Source: Pilosibacter fragilis (GTDB lineage: Bacteria; Bacillota; Clostridia; Lachnospirales; Lachnospiraceae). From it: DNA of 64,000 nucleotides. The notes beneath the pieces are model-generated. The model was not told the DNA's origin. It did not search any database and worked only from the letters and a program-made list of their open reading frames with translations. The translations under genes and the position numbers were made by a program. Numbering within the stretch: position 1 is the first letter of the stretch; the number at the start of each line of letters is the position of its first letter. The stretch lies in assembly GCF_032490495.1 (NCBI RefSeq), contig NZ_JAVYJB010000006.1:186001-250000 (forward strand). The letters are read 5' to 3'. Positions 25,662-33,288 of the stretch are shown here, one piece after another.

Positions 25662-26290
25662 TCCTGCACCGCCTTTCCCATTGCCGGCAGCAAAGCGAAC
25701 AAGCAGCCTGCCAGCAGAAGATCAAACCAGCAGTATGGGCTGAAAATGGAATCTCCCGGCCAGAAGCAGCCAGAAGTCCAGAGGGCATATTCTAATGCCG
25801 CATAGCAAAGGACCCAAATATGAAAATATTTCATACTATTTGCAGTTCCTCTCTGCCTTCTGGCATAGGCAAGTCCCCGGATAGAAAAACAGGAAACAAT
25901 GATCATCATACCGCACCAGAGCAGATTGGAGAGGATATCTCCAAATGTGCAGTAAAACATACACAGTGGAACACCGATCAGGACGGCACTCAGGGCCTTC
26001 CTGCACGGAAATCTCCTTTCTTCTGCCGAAGAAAGCGCGTATTGCAGCATGGAAAGGAAAATGACACTTGCTACCCAGCCGAACTCTGACACATAAAAGA
26101 CCTGCGGTGTTTTGGAAAATAAGAGCAGATACATCGTCCAGTAGAAGGATCCAAGGAAGAAACAGCCATAAAAGCAGGTCAGCAGGAAATACTCCTGTTT
26201 CCGGCTTTTCAGATACCGGATACCGCCCAGGAAAAAGCCTAACAGGGTAACCGCGGCTTGCAAGAGGTTACTGATGACTTCCATCTGCAT
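25658..26290 (-). CDS. Seven-span membrane protein, unknown function
   Basis: 210 residues forming about seven hydrophobic spans with short loops. It contains ISNLLQAAVTLLGFFLGGIR at the N-terminus and a tryptophan-rich C-terminal part (YCWFDLLLAGCLFALLP). The start overlaps the preceding gene by 23 bases, and the end overlaps the prsW-like gene by 4. No family is recognised. Its place between a putative anti-sigma and a PrsW-type protease suggests a part in sensing or in protease control. Confidence 0.65.
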   Translation of the reverse strand: MQMEVISNLLQAAVTLLGFFLGGIRYLKSRKQEYFLLTCFYGCFFLGSFYWTMYLLLFSKTPQVFYVSEFGWVASVIFLSMLQYALSSAEERRFPCRKALSAVLIGVPLCMFYCTFGDILSNLLWCGMMIIVSCFSIRGLAYARRQRGTANSMKYFHIWVLCYAALEYALWTSGCFWPGDSIFSPYCWFDLLLAGCLFALLPAMGKAVQE

Positions 26291-26636
26291 TTTCCCCCTT
26301 TTGCTCCCCTGTCTGTTCTTCTTCGTTCAGTCTACGGATGCGGAAACATAACACCGTCACGCACACGCCGAGAACAAAAGCGAGCAGTCCGACCACGATA
26401 TATCCAAGTGCGGTGCTGCCGCCCAACATCGTCGCCGCTGTTTCAAAGCCAGAGGAAGTTCCCATCTCAATCCGGCTGACAGTATCAGGCATGGAAAGGG
26501 AAACACCTACGATCACCGCAAGACATGCGGCCACGCAGCAAACTGCTGCAGCCCATTCTCTCCGCAGTCTTTTTTTGTATTCTTTTTCCGCAATACGACG
26601 TTTTACTTCCGCGATCCGTTCCTCATTACTTCGCAT
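26268..26636 (-). CDS. Small membrane protein, candidate anti-sigma factor
   Basis: A 122-residue protein: a charged cytoplasmic N-terminus of about 30 residues (MRSNEERIAEVKRRIAEKEY), a span (about 33-52), an extracytoplasmic loop, a second span (YIVVGLLAFVLGVCVTVLCF) and a basic/acidic tail. The start overlaps the sigma-factor stop by 11 bases and has GGGAGGG upstream. It has no zinc-binding HxxxCxxC anti-sigma motif, so an anti-sigma role rests on position only. It resembles the protein at 24,584. Confidence 0.6.
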   Translation of the reverse strand: MRSNEERIAEVKRRIAEKEYKKRLRREWAAAVCCVAACLAVIVGVSLSMPDTVSRIEMGTSSGFETAATMLGGSTALGYIVVGLLAFVLGVCVTVLCFRIRRLNEEEQTGEQKGENADGSHQ

Positions 26637-27171
26637 TGGTAATTCCCTCCCGCTCCAGCAATCCACGCAGACGCGCTTTTCCCCGGTATACCATATTGGT
26701 GATCTGCTTCTCGCTTTTTCCCATAACCTCGGCGGCCTGCTGATAGCTCATCCCCTCAAAATAGGTCAGATAAAGAGCTTCCCGGTAATCCGCCTTCAGC
26801 TCATCCATACAGATATGCAGGATCTGATCCCGTTCCTTTGTCCGAATGACCTCTTCCACCAACGTCTTTCCATCCGGCTCTTCCGTCAAGTCATCGAGGC
26901 TGAAGAAAAGCCGATGTCTGCTTTTATGGCGCAGAGCCATGTGCCGCGCTGCTTTATACAGGTAAGCCTTAAGACCACCGTCCCGGATGCGTGGCTTTTT
27001 TGTGAACAGATAGGAAAAGACTTCGATCATCAGGTCCTCCGCTTCGTGGACATCATGCAGATAGCCATTGATGTATAGGGTCAACGGGTTACCGTATTTT
27101 CTCATTAAAGCCTCAAGCCCTGCTTCATCGCCGCGCAGATACTGTCTGTAAAGTTCTTCATCAATGACCAT
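26626..27171 (-). CDS. ECF-type RNA polymerase sigma factor
   Basis: About 181 residues with region 2 (HDVHEAEDLMIEVFSYLF, DNA melting and -10 recognition) and region 4 (YREALYLTYFEGMSYQQAAE; VMGKSEKQITNMVYRGKARL, -35 recognition). I prefer the start MVIDEE because AAGGA then sits about 10 bases upstream; an ATG nine bases earlier is also in frame. It heads a four-gene operon of membrane proteins and a PrsW-type protease, behind a sigma-A-like promoter. The regulon is unknown; the adjacent SLH pair is one possibility. Confidence 0.85.
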   Translation of the reverse strand: MVIDEELYRQYLRGDEAGLEALMRKYGNPLTLYINGYLHDVHEAEDLMIEVFSYLFTKKPRIRDGGLKAYLYKAARHMALRHKSRHRLFFSLDDLTEEPDGKTLVEEVIRTKERDQILHICMDELKADYREALYLTYFEGMSYQQAAEVMGKSEKQITNMVYRGKARLRGLLEREGITNAK

Positions 27172-27206
27172 GCTGTTCATTTCCTTCTGTCTGAAATACT
27201 ATACAC

Positions 27207-27235
27207 AGTATATGTGGGCATCGGCATAATTTCAA
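27207..27235 (-). promoter_or_regulatory. Promoter of the ECF sigma operon
   Basis: TTGAAA (27,235-27,230) and TATACT (27,212-27,207) with a 17-bp spacer, between the thiM stop and the sigma-factor start. Confidence 0.65.
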
Positions 27236-27238
27236 GTC

Positions 27239-28060
27239 CTATTTTACTTCGAACTTCGCCCCGCGCTCCAGCTCATCCCCATCCATATGATAGATCGCGT
27301 CAATAATATAATTCCGATATGTTGCGTTCCCATCCTGTGGTGTCAGCCGTTTATGGGCGATCTCCCCCGCGAGTCCCATGGCACAGACTGCCGCCGCTGC
27401 CGCCTCAAGCGGATGATCCTGATTCGCAGTCACAAATGCTGCTGTGAGCGCTGAGAGCTGGCAGCCGGTTCCCGTGATGGAGGACATCATCGGATGGCCA
27501 TTGTAGATGCAGTACGCTTTTTTTGCGTCCGCCACGATATCAATAGCGCCTGTGACCGCGATCACTGACCCTGTCCTCTCCGCAAATTTCTTCACGAATG
27601 CCACCGCCTCGTCAAGGTTCTCTTCGGTTACACGGTCTGCGATATCCGCATCCACACCCTTTGTGGTCCCTGTTCCCACCACAAGCGTCTTGATCTCAGA
27701 GATATTTCCGCGGATCACGGTGAATTTTACCGTTTTTAAGAGTTCGTTAGCTGTCGATGTCCGGAGTATCGATGCCCCGACGCCCACCGGATCCAGCACT
27801 GCCGGGTGTCCCAGCTCATTGGCCCGCTTTCCCGCGATCTTCATGGACTCGATGGTGCGGCTGTTCAGCGTACCGATATTGATATTGAGGCCTGCGCAGA
27901 TCGTCTGGATCTCCGCGACCTCCTCCTTGTCGTCCGCCATGATTGGGGATGCCCCGCAGGCCAGAACCATATTCGCGCAGTCATTGACCGTCACATAGTT
28001 CGTAATATTATGGATCAGCGGGTTCTTCTCCCGCACCTGATCAAACATCTGTTTTAACAT
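27239..28060 (-). CDS. thiM: Hydroxyethylthiazole kinase
   Basis: A 273-residue ribokinase-like enzyme phosphorylating 5-hydroxyethyl-4-methylthiazole for thiamine salvage. The N-terminal HNITNYVTVNDCANMVLAC and ACGASPIM, the block VLDPVGVGAS, and the catalytic SSITGTGCQLSALTAAF are family hallmarks. It starts 11 bases after the thiW stop and belongs to the TPP-riboswitch operon read from 29.2 kb. Its product HET-P feeds ThiE encoded 10 kb away. Confidence 0.95.
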   Translation of the reverse strand: MLKQMFDQVREKNPLIHNITNYVTVNDCANMVLACGASPIMADDKEEVAEIQTICAGLNINIGTLNSRTIESMKIAGKRANELGHPAVLDPVGVGASILRTSTANELLKTVKFTVIRGNISEIKTLVVGTGTTKGVDADIADRVTEENLDEAVAFVKKFAERTGSVIAVTGAIDIVADAKKAYCIYNGHPMMSSITGTGCQLSALTAAFVTANQDHPLEAAAAAVCAMGLAGEIAHKRLTPQDGNATYRNYIIDAIYHMDGDELERGAKFEVK

Positions 28061-28071
28061 GCTTCTCTCCT

Positions 28072-28590
28072 CTACTGTCCCATTGCTTCCTGCATACCTG
28101 CAAGGATATTGGCTTTCTTTAAGCTGTAGATCAGCACACCGCTGATCACTGCACCTCCGGCAGTTGAAACAAGGAACGGGATCACATATGCGTAAAATGC
28201 CAGACCTGCCGCACTCTTTCCCATAAGGAAGATCGCTACCGGATAGGCCGTGAGTCCGCCAAGAACAGAGGTTCCAAATACCTCACCGATCAGTGTCGCT
28301 GGAATGTTCTGCGTCTTCTGATACACAAGTCCGCAGATCAGCGCGCCGAACATACTGCCCGGAAATGCCATCAGGCTTCCAAGTCCCAGAAGATTCCGGA
28401 TCAGCGCCGCCGCGAATGCCGCACCCAGTCCGTACCCCGGTCCTAAGAGGACTGCACAGAGAATATTCACCATATGCTGTACCGGAGAACACTTGCTTCC
28501 GAATACCGGAAATGAAAATAAGCTTCCTGCCACTGCGACAGCACAGAAAACGGCTGCTACCGCTAATTTTTTCGTATTTGTCTGTTTCAT
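28072..28590 (-). CDS. thiW: Thiazole-precursor transporter (ThiW, ECF-type S component)
   Basis: A 172-residue membrane protein with about six spans, starting MKQTNTKKLAVAAVFCAVAV. The blocks SPVQHMVNILCAVLLGPGYG and GSLMAFPGSMFGALICGLVY match ThiW, the predicted substrate-specific component for hydroxyethylthiazole uptake through an ECF energising module (not in this window). It is paired with thiM and controlled by a TPP riboswitch. Its start codon overlaps the stop of a 15-codon leader frame. Confidence 0.93.
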   Translation of the reverse strand: MKQTNTKKLAVAAVFCAVAVAGSLFSFPVFGSKCSPVQHMVNILCAVLLGPGYGLGAAFAAALIRNLLGLGSLMAFPGSMFGALICGLVYQKTQNIPATLIGEVFGTSVLGGLTAYPVAIFLMGKSAAGLAFYAYVIPFLVSTAGGAVISGVLIYSLKKANILAGMQEAMGQ

Positions 28591-28634
28591 GTCTTATTCC
28601 GCGTGACCGGTCCTTCCTTCGGACCGTCACACAT
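28587..28634 (-). CDS. 15-codon leader frame coupled to thiW
   Basis: AAAGGAGG sits immediately upstream of ATG 28,634; the frame MCDGPKEGPVTRNKT ends in TGA overlapping the thiW ATG (ATGA). Most of the frame lies in a strong hairpin (GTGACGGTCC-type arms, 28,603-28,630). thiW itself has only a weak ribosome site, inside this hairpin, so translation may be coupled. Confidence 0.4.
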   Translation of the reverse strand: MCDGPKEGPVTRNKT

Positions 28635-28764
28635 TCCTCCTTTGAAAATTTTCCGCAGCCGCAAAGCTTCCCTGTGCAGCCGCATTTTTAGGAAACGTCT
28701 GTACGACAACAGCGCTTCCACAGGCGAAGTACCATGTACTCCACATAAAAATGTACAGTTCCCC

Positions 28765-28885
28765 TCTCCGGATCACTGTATGGAAGGCGGTCGATGCTTA
28801 CTGGCATCCTCTCACGCCGGAACACGGCTTCCCATCGCTGATCTCATACATGGCCCAAGGCGCTCCCCCTCGGCCCGCCGCCTGC
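28765..28885 (-). promoter_or_regulatory. Candidate orphan riboswitch, copy 2 (TPP-half-like), upstream of thiW
   Basis: On the minus strand: GGCC / GGCC stem enclosing GAGGGGGAGCGCC, then ATGG.AAG / CTTCCAT closing a junction with CCGTGTTCCGG, GTGAGAGGAT, a GATGC / GCATC hairpin and ATCGACCG. These blocks match 17,775-17,893 while several stems differ in sequence and still pair. It lies between the TPP riboswitch terminator and thiW, giving two RNA sensors in series. Apart from this element, 28,635-29,020 shows no gene; a GTTACTGTT / AACAGTAAC hairpin is at about 28,926-28,955. Confidence 0.65.
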
Positions 28886-29021
28886 TGGCGGATCCCGTTT
28901 CCTCCTTTCTCAAAGTATGGTTTTCGTTACTGTTTGCGCAGGGCTTGAACAGTAACTGGTTTTTTCTGCCACCTGTTTCGGAAACACACTGCTCCTGACT
29001 TTTTAAGTCAGATGACAGCAA

Positions 29022-29153
29022 AACAGGGGACACCCCTAGCGGCACGTCCCCTGTAAAAATTCATATCATGACTTCCTACGGCGGCATTATCCGCATCAGG
29101 TTAAAGGGTCGAAGTTTGAGCACTTCCTCTCAGCCCGCCAACGAGCTCCCCTG
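29022..29153 (-). promoter_or_regulatory. TPP riboswitch with terminator, controlling thiW-thiM
   Basis: Minus-strand aptamer 29,153-29,070 with GGGGAGCT, GGGCTGAGAGG, AACCTGATGCGGATAATGCC and CGTAGGAAG. The terminator ACAGGGGAC-N13-GTCCCCTGT plus T-rich tail is at 29,054-29,020. Confidence 0.95.
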
Positions 29154-29168
29154 TTTTTTGTAAGACTT

Positions 29169-29196
29169 ATTATAGCGCATCTTTGAAAATTTGCAA
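29169..29196 (-). promoter_or_regulatory. Promoter of the thiW-thiM operon
   Basis: TTGCAA (29,196-29,191) and TATAAT (29,174-29,169) with 16-bp spacing, just after the dinB stop and 16 bases before the TPP aptamer. Confidence 0.7.
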
Positions 29197-29208
29197 GTAA
29201 AGAATTTT

Positions 29209-30468
29209 CTATTTTTCTTTTTCCTTCTTTATCCGCACATCCTGATCCATCTGCGCTTTCGCCTTTCTCGCAACCTTCCCAGCCGTACTCATCGTACTGC
29301 CCCGGACGATCATTCCATTCCCAAAACGCCTGCGGATATCGTCGAACGCCTCATCTGCTTTCTTCTGTTTTTCCCGCTCCTTGGGATTCTCAAACAGGGA
29401 GATCTGTCTGAAGTCATCCGTTGTAAGATCCGTCAACGCCATTCCAATCAGCCGCAAAGGCTCACACTTCCAACATTCATATAACAGCTTTTTCACCTGC
29501 GCAAAGATCTCCTCCGTCACGTCCGTGGGATCCTCAAACGCTCTCTGATGTGACCTCGTCTTAAAATCCAGTGTCCGATAGGTCACCGCCACACAGCTGC
29601 ACTTTTTCCCATCTCTGCGCATCCTTGCAGCCACCACATCACACTGGGCAAGCAGAAGCGCCAGTGCCTGCTCATACGTCACAAGATCCTCTTCCACGGT
29701 CGTCTCCGCGCTGTAGCCTTTCGCTTCCTCCCGCTCCGCACGCACCGGGGAATCGTCGATGCCGTTGGCATACCGGTAAAGCTGATGCCCGGCCTTTTCT
29801 CCCAGGATCCGCTTAAGCTCAGCTTCCCCGCTCCGCGCCATATCTCCGATGCTCCTGATCCCTTCCTGTAAAAGTCTCTGCTCCGACGCCTTTCCAAGAA
29901 ACAGAAGATCCCGCACCGGAAGTGACCACAGCTTTTCCGGGATCTCAGACGGAAACAATGTATGTACCTTATCCGGTTTTTCAAAATCCGATGCCATCTT
30001 CGCCAACAGCTTATTCGTTCCGATCCCGACATTCACCGTAAAGCCCAGCTCATCCCGGATCTTATCCTTGATCTCGTGGGCCACCGCCACCGGATCCGGA
30101 TAGATCAGATGGGTACCGGTCATATCGAGAAACACCTCGTCGATCGAAAACGATTCCATCGCAGGCGCATAGGATGCGCAGATTTCCTTAAACGCCCGGG
30201 AACACCTCTGATACAGCGCAAAATCACCCGGTACGCACACGAGATCCGGACATTTCCGCAACGCCAGAGCCACAGGTTCCCCTGTCGTCACCCCATATTT
30301 TTTCGCCGGGATCGATTTCGCCACAACGATGCTGCGCCTTAACTTCGGATCCCCACCGATACAGGACGGGATCTCCCGAAGATCCGGCAGCCCCTCCTTT
30401 ACGCGCTTCGCCGCCTCCCAGGAGAGGAAGGCGCTGTTCACATCCACATGAAATATCAACCGTTCCAT
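29209..30468 (-). CDS. dinB: DNA polymerase IV (Y-family)
   Basis: A 419-residue translesion polymerase. The palm motifs FHVDVNSAFLSWE (first catalytic aspartate) and ESFSIDEVFLDMTGT (second acidic pair) are intact. PAKKYGVTTGEPVALAL and the helix-hairpin-helix region GKASEQRLLQEGIRSIGDMA follow, then the little-finger domain. The C-terminal lysine-rich tail contains no clear QxxLF clamp motif, though QISLFENP is a plausible one. Single gene upstream of the MATE gene's end; function in mutagenic bypass is well established for the family. Confidence 0.93.
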   Translation of the reverse strand: MERLIFHVDVNSAFLSWEAAKRVKEGLPDLREIPSCIGGDPKLRRSIVVAKSIPAKKYGVTTGEPVALALRKCPDLVCVPGDFALYQRCSRAFKEICASYAPAMESFSIDEVFLDMTGTHLIYPDPVAVAHEIKDKIRDELGFTVNVGIGTNKLLAKMASDFEKPDKVHTLFPSEIPEKLWSLPVRDLLFLGKASEQRLLQEGIRSIGDMARSGEAELKRILGEKAGHQLYRYANGIDDSPVRAEREEAKGYSAETTVEEDLVTYEQALALLLAQCDVVAARMRRDGKKCSCVAVTYRTLDFKTRSHQRAFEDPTDVTEEIFAQVKKLLYECWKCEPLRLIGMALTDLTTDDFRQISLFENPKEREKQKKADEAFDDIRRRFGNGMIVRGSTMSTAGKVARKAKAQMDQDVRIKKEKEK

Positions 30469-30580
30469 ACTGTTTTCCTCATACCAGAACTTTCCAGGAC
30501 TTCCGTCTCCTCATTCGGTCAGGCACTGCAAAGGAAACCTTTCTATATCATGTCTCAGATCATCCTGCCGCACTGCCTGC

Positions 30581-31921
30581 TCACACGCTTTTTTCTCTCA
30601 TGATCCAGAAAAACGTACATGTAAATATAATTCCCTTTACGATCGACGTGGACGTAAGTGCCCACCAGATTCCATCAAGCCCCATGATACCGCTAAGAAC
30701 GATGGCAAGCGGTATTCTGGCCCCCGTGAGCACAATACTGATCACGCTGCAGAGTCTCGTTCTTCCGAGTCCCGACAGTGCTCCGATCGTCGTCAGCTCC
30801 ACGCACATAAATGCCTCGCTGAATCCAATGATCACGAGATAGCCCACAGCTGTCGCAACCGCCTTCGGCTCATGAAAGAAGATATCCGCGATCGCATTTG
30901 GGAAACAGATAAATACGGCAGAGACCAGCACTCCCCAGATTCCGACCGTCCACAGGGATACCTGATATCCTTTCCGGACGCGTTCTCTCTCCCCGGCCCC
31001 ATAGTTCTGGGCCACAAACGCGTTTAACGCAGCTGCAAAGCCATCAGCCGTATTCCAGGAGATCGATTCGATCTGACCGCCGACCCTCTGCGTTGCCACT
31101 GCCTCCGCACCGTATCCGGACACCATTCGCGTTAAGATCATGGAAATTCCGCAGTACGCCATGCCCTGAATCGCGGTTGGAATTCCGATCCTGCAGATCC
31201 CCCTTAAAAACTCAGCAGGGATCTTCGCAAAGAGCCGGGTTCCTTTTAACACATTCTCCTTCTTCCGCGCAATGATCCCAAGGATCATGATACTCATCAC
31301 GATCGCCTGGGCCGTCACCGTAGCGATCGCTGCCCCAGTCACACCAAGTCTCGGAAATGGTCCCGGTCCGAGGATCAGGACCGGATCCAGGATCATGTTT
31401 GTCACAAGTCCGATAAGATTTGCCATAAACGGCGTTTTTGAGTCTCCCTGAGCCGTATAGAGTCCCGTGAGTGTCAATGTCAAAAATGAAAATACGATCA
31501 GTCCGCAGGCGATCTTTGTGTAAGCCAGCGCTGCCGCCTGGGCCTCCGCATCCTCAAGTCTGAAAAATCCCACCATCTGATTGACAAATATGAGACAGAA
31601 GACCGCATACGCGATTCCCATTGCCGCTGAAAGCTGCACTGCAGCCTGGGCAAATCCGTGGGCTTTTTCCCTGTCCCCTCGCCCGATACATTGTGCCACC
31701 TGAACCTGTCCGCCCATTCTCGCCATGGACGCCAGCCCCTGCGAAAGCCAGGTAAACATTCCCCCGACGCCGACTCCCGCTACTGCCTTTGATCCCAGAA
31801 GGCCGATCCATGCCATGTCCGTAATGTTGTAAAGCGTCCCCAGAAATGCCGATGCCATGATCGGGACAGCGAGCTTCACCAGGGTCTTCATGATAGGTCC
31901 CTTTGTTAAATTTCCTTCCAT
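30581..31921 (-). CDS. MATE-family multidrug/Na+ antiporter
   Basis: 446 residues with about 12 spans and the paired MatE layout. The start MEGNLTKGPIMKTLVKLAVP is typical for this subgroup (N-terminal LTKGPI), with GAGGG upstream; the longer frame to 31,978 lacks a site. The blocks TDMAWIGLLGSKAVAGVGV and YGAGERERVRKGYQVS are family-like. The substrate cannot be inferred; characterised members export cationic drugs or metabolites by Na+ or H+ antiport. Confidence 0.88.
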   Translation of the reverse strand: MEGNLTKGPIMKTLVKLAVPIMASAFLGTLYNITDMAWIGLLGSKAVAGVGVGGMFTWLSQGLASMARMGGQVQVAQCIGRGDREKAHGFAQAAVQLSAAMGIAYAVFCLIFVNQMVGFFRLEDAEAQAAALAYTKIACGLIVFSFLTLTLTGLYTAQGDSKTPFMANLIGLVTNMILDPVLILGPGPFPRLGVTGAAIATVTAQAIVMSIMILGIIARKKENVLKGTRLFAKIPAEFLRGICRIGIPTAIQGMAYCGISMILTRMVSGYGAEAVATQRVGGQIESISWNTADGFAAALNAFVAQNYGAGERERVRKGYQVSLWTVGIWGVLVSAVFICFPNAIADIFFHEPKAVATAVGYLVIIGFSEAFMCVELTTIGALSGLGRTRLCSVISIVLTGARIPLAIVLSGIMGLDGIWWALTSTSIVKGIIFTCTFFWIMREKSV

Positions 31922-32015
31922 ACCCCAAATTCCCTCATTCGTTTTATTTTTCGCTGATCCAGTATCCCTATTATACATGGTTTCCTGCAGAATTTCATCT
32001 ATAAAAATTTCATTA

Positions 32016-32264
32016 CAATATCTCCGACAGCTGCCACAGCATCACCACCGAACAGCTTGACGCTCTCTGCGAGTTTCTCTGCAGCAGGAAAAAAGCCTCC
32101 AGTGACCTCTGATCCTCCAGCTGGAAGCCGACCGTATCCACACCCTGATCCCAGGACATTTAGTCCAGCAGCACGTCTTCCATCTCTTTCAGGCACAGCA
32201 GATGATCGTCAGCAAGTATGGCGTGCGGGAGGGGTATTTGTGTGAGGGGGTGCTGAAACATTAA
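32016..32264 (+). pseudogene. Decayed C-terminal remnant of Ppx/GppA phosphatase
   Basis: One frame gives SDSCHSITTEQLDALCEFLC and stops; a single-base shift near 32,109 gives ILQLEADRIHTLIPGH and SKYGVREGYLCEGVLKH before TAA. Together these are the C-terminal end of exopolyphosphatase/GppA-type proteins (conserved ADR-x-I and YGVREG). The rest of the gene is absent. It marks an old deletion or insertion between the MATE gene and the ICE. Confidence 0.75.
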
Positions 32265-32428
32265 TAATGCCCGCAAAGCCTTATTTTACGCGGCAAAGTA
32301 ACAGTGGAATATTTTTAGACAAAAGAAAACCCCTTCACCTAATTTGCCGCTAGGTAAAGTGGGCTGCCGAAAAAATTTTCATTTTTTAATATGGTAACGA
32401 TAATTAGGAATTATGGGGTGGATATTTT

Positions 32429-32554
32429 GGTGTTATCCGCTGGGTTTAGATTGGCGAATTAAGGAATGGATAATCAAAGGTTATCCGTCGGAAATGAAAT
32501 TGGTATGGAATGAATAATTTGGTGTTATCCATAGAATTAGCGGGAAACGGATAA
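32429..32554. repeat. Cluster of TTATCC/GGATAA repeats in AT-rich DNA
   Basis: GGTGTTATCC occurs at 32,429 and 32,521, GGTTATCC at 32,479, and GGATAA at 32,468 and 32,549. The hexamer is the core of a DnaA box, but none has the full TTATCCACA. The surrounding 32,265-32,620 has no gene. Confidence 0.4.
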
Positions 32555-32622
32555 ATAATTAAAAGCAAAATTTGAAAGATAGTGCAGAAATTTTTATAGA
32601 TATATTGGAGAAATAGAAAAAT

Positions 32623-32964
32623 ATGAAGAGAGAATGGGATGCTCTATGCACTTCACAAGCACAGTTTATTGAATATGTGGACAATAATTTAAAGCAATCT
32701 AATCACATTATATTTTATAACCATATAGGCCATTTTGGTTCAGAATATGCTCTTTCTTCGCGTTTCAATAAAGCAAAAATATTAAGTTTTAGCCAATTAA
32801 AACATAAAACAGGCAAAAATATACTTTTTCGGTTACTAAATATAGTTACAGCTATTGTTACTTTTATTTTAAATGAGACAAAAAAAGGAGATGCACGTAC
32901 TACTATATCAACTATTCTTAGTAATATGGAAAATATTTATTGTTGTGGTCAAGCTTTTTTGTAA
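32623..32964 (+). CDS. AT-rich hypothetical protein, possibly truncated
   Basis: A 113-residue frame starting MKREWDALCTSQAQFIEYVD, with GGAGAAA about 10 bases upstream. It has much lower G+C than its neighbours, a sign of transfer. The sequence YNHIGHFGSEYALSSRFNKAK is followed by a hydrophobic stretch (LFRLLNIVTAIVTFIL). No family is recognised. It sits between a decayed ppx fragment and an IS3 transposase remnant, so it may itself be a fragment of a larger gene. Confidence 0.4.
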   Translation: MKREWDALCTSQAQFIEYVDNNLKQSNHIIFYNHIGHFGSEYALSSRFNKAKILSFSQLKHKTGKNILFRLLNIVTAIVTFILNETKKGDARTTISTILSNMENIYCCGQAFL

Positions 32965-32996
32965 CACTTGTGGCTAAAAAAATAGTGCTTATCAAT

Positions 32997-33074
32997 TTAT
33001 GCTGCCGTCCTTGCTTCATATGGGGTTCGATAACCATTATAACTGTGTGGACGAACATGATTATAATCAACGTA
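32997..33074 (-). pseudogene. IS3-family transposase C-terminal remnant
   Basis: The minus-strand frame gives YVDYNHVRPHSYNGYRTPYE then ARTAA and stop, the conserved tail of IS3/IS150-type transposases (YN-x-RPH...Y-x-TP). The rest is missing. Its break point lies close to the presumed ICE left end. Confidence 0.75.
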
Positions 33075-33160
33075 TGATTACTTCCTATTAGGAACACTGT
33101 AAATACAAGGCTTTTCGGAGCCTACAAATCAGAAAAAATAATATTTGATCTATCACATTA

Positions 33161-33203
33161 CGCAAAAAGCCGTCCGGCATGAAAAACGGGCGGCTTTTTT
33201 GCG
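33161..33203. terminator. Bidirectional terminator before the ICE parB-like gene
   Basis: CGCAAAAAGCCGTCCG (33,161-33,176) pairs with CGGGCGGCTTTTTTGCG (33,187-33,203). It insulates the ICE left region. Confidence 0.75.
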
Positions 33204-33288
33204 TGGATAGACGGAAAGGAGGCACAAAAATAACTACAAAATTTTAGCGTTCAAATTTGTGCAACTTTAACGAAAAGGAGGATCGTAA

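Noticed and set aside
28603..28998. Plus-strand frame in the thiW leader
   Set aside because: Antisense to the orphan RNA motif and TPP terminator; no ribosome site or domain.
32429..32554. TTATCC cluster considered as a replication origin
   Set aside because: No full DnaA box (TTATCCACA) and no dnaA or rep gene adjacent; kept only as a low-confidence repeat.
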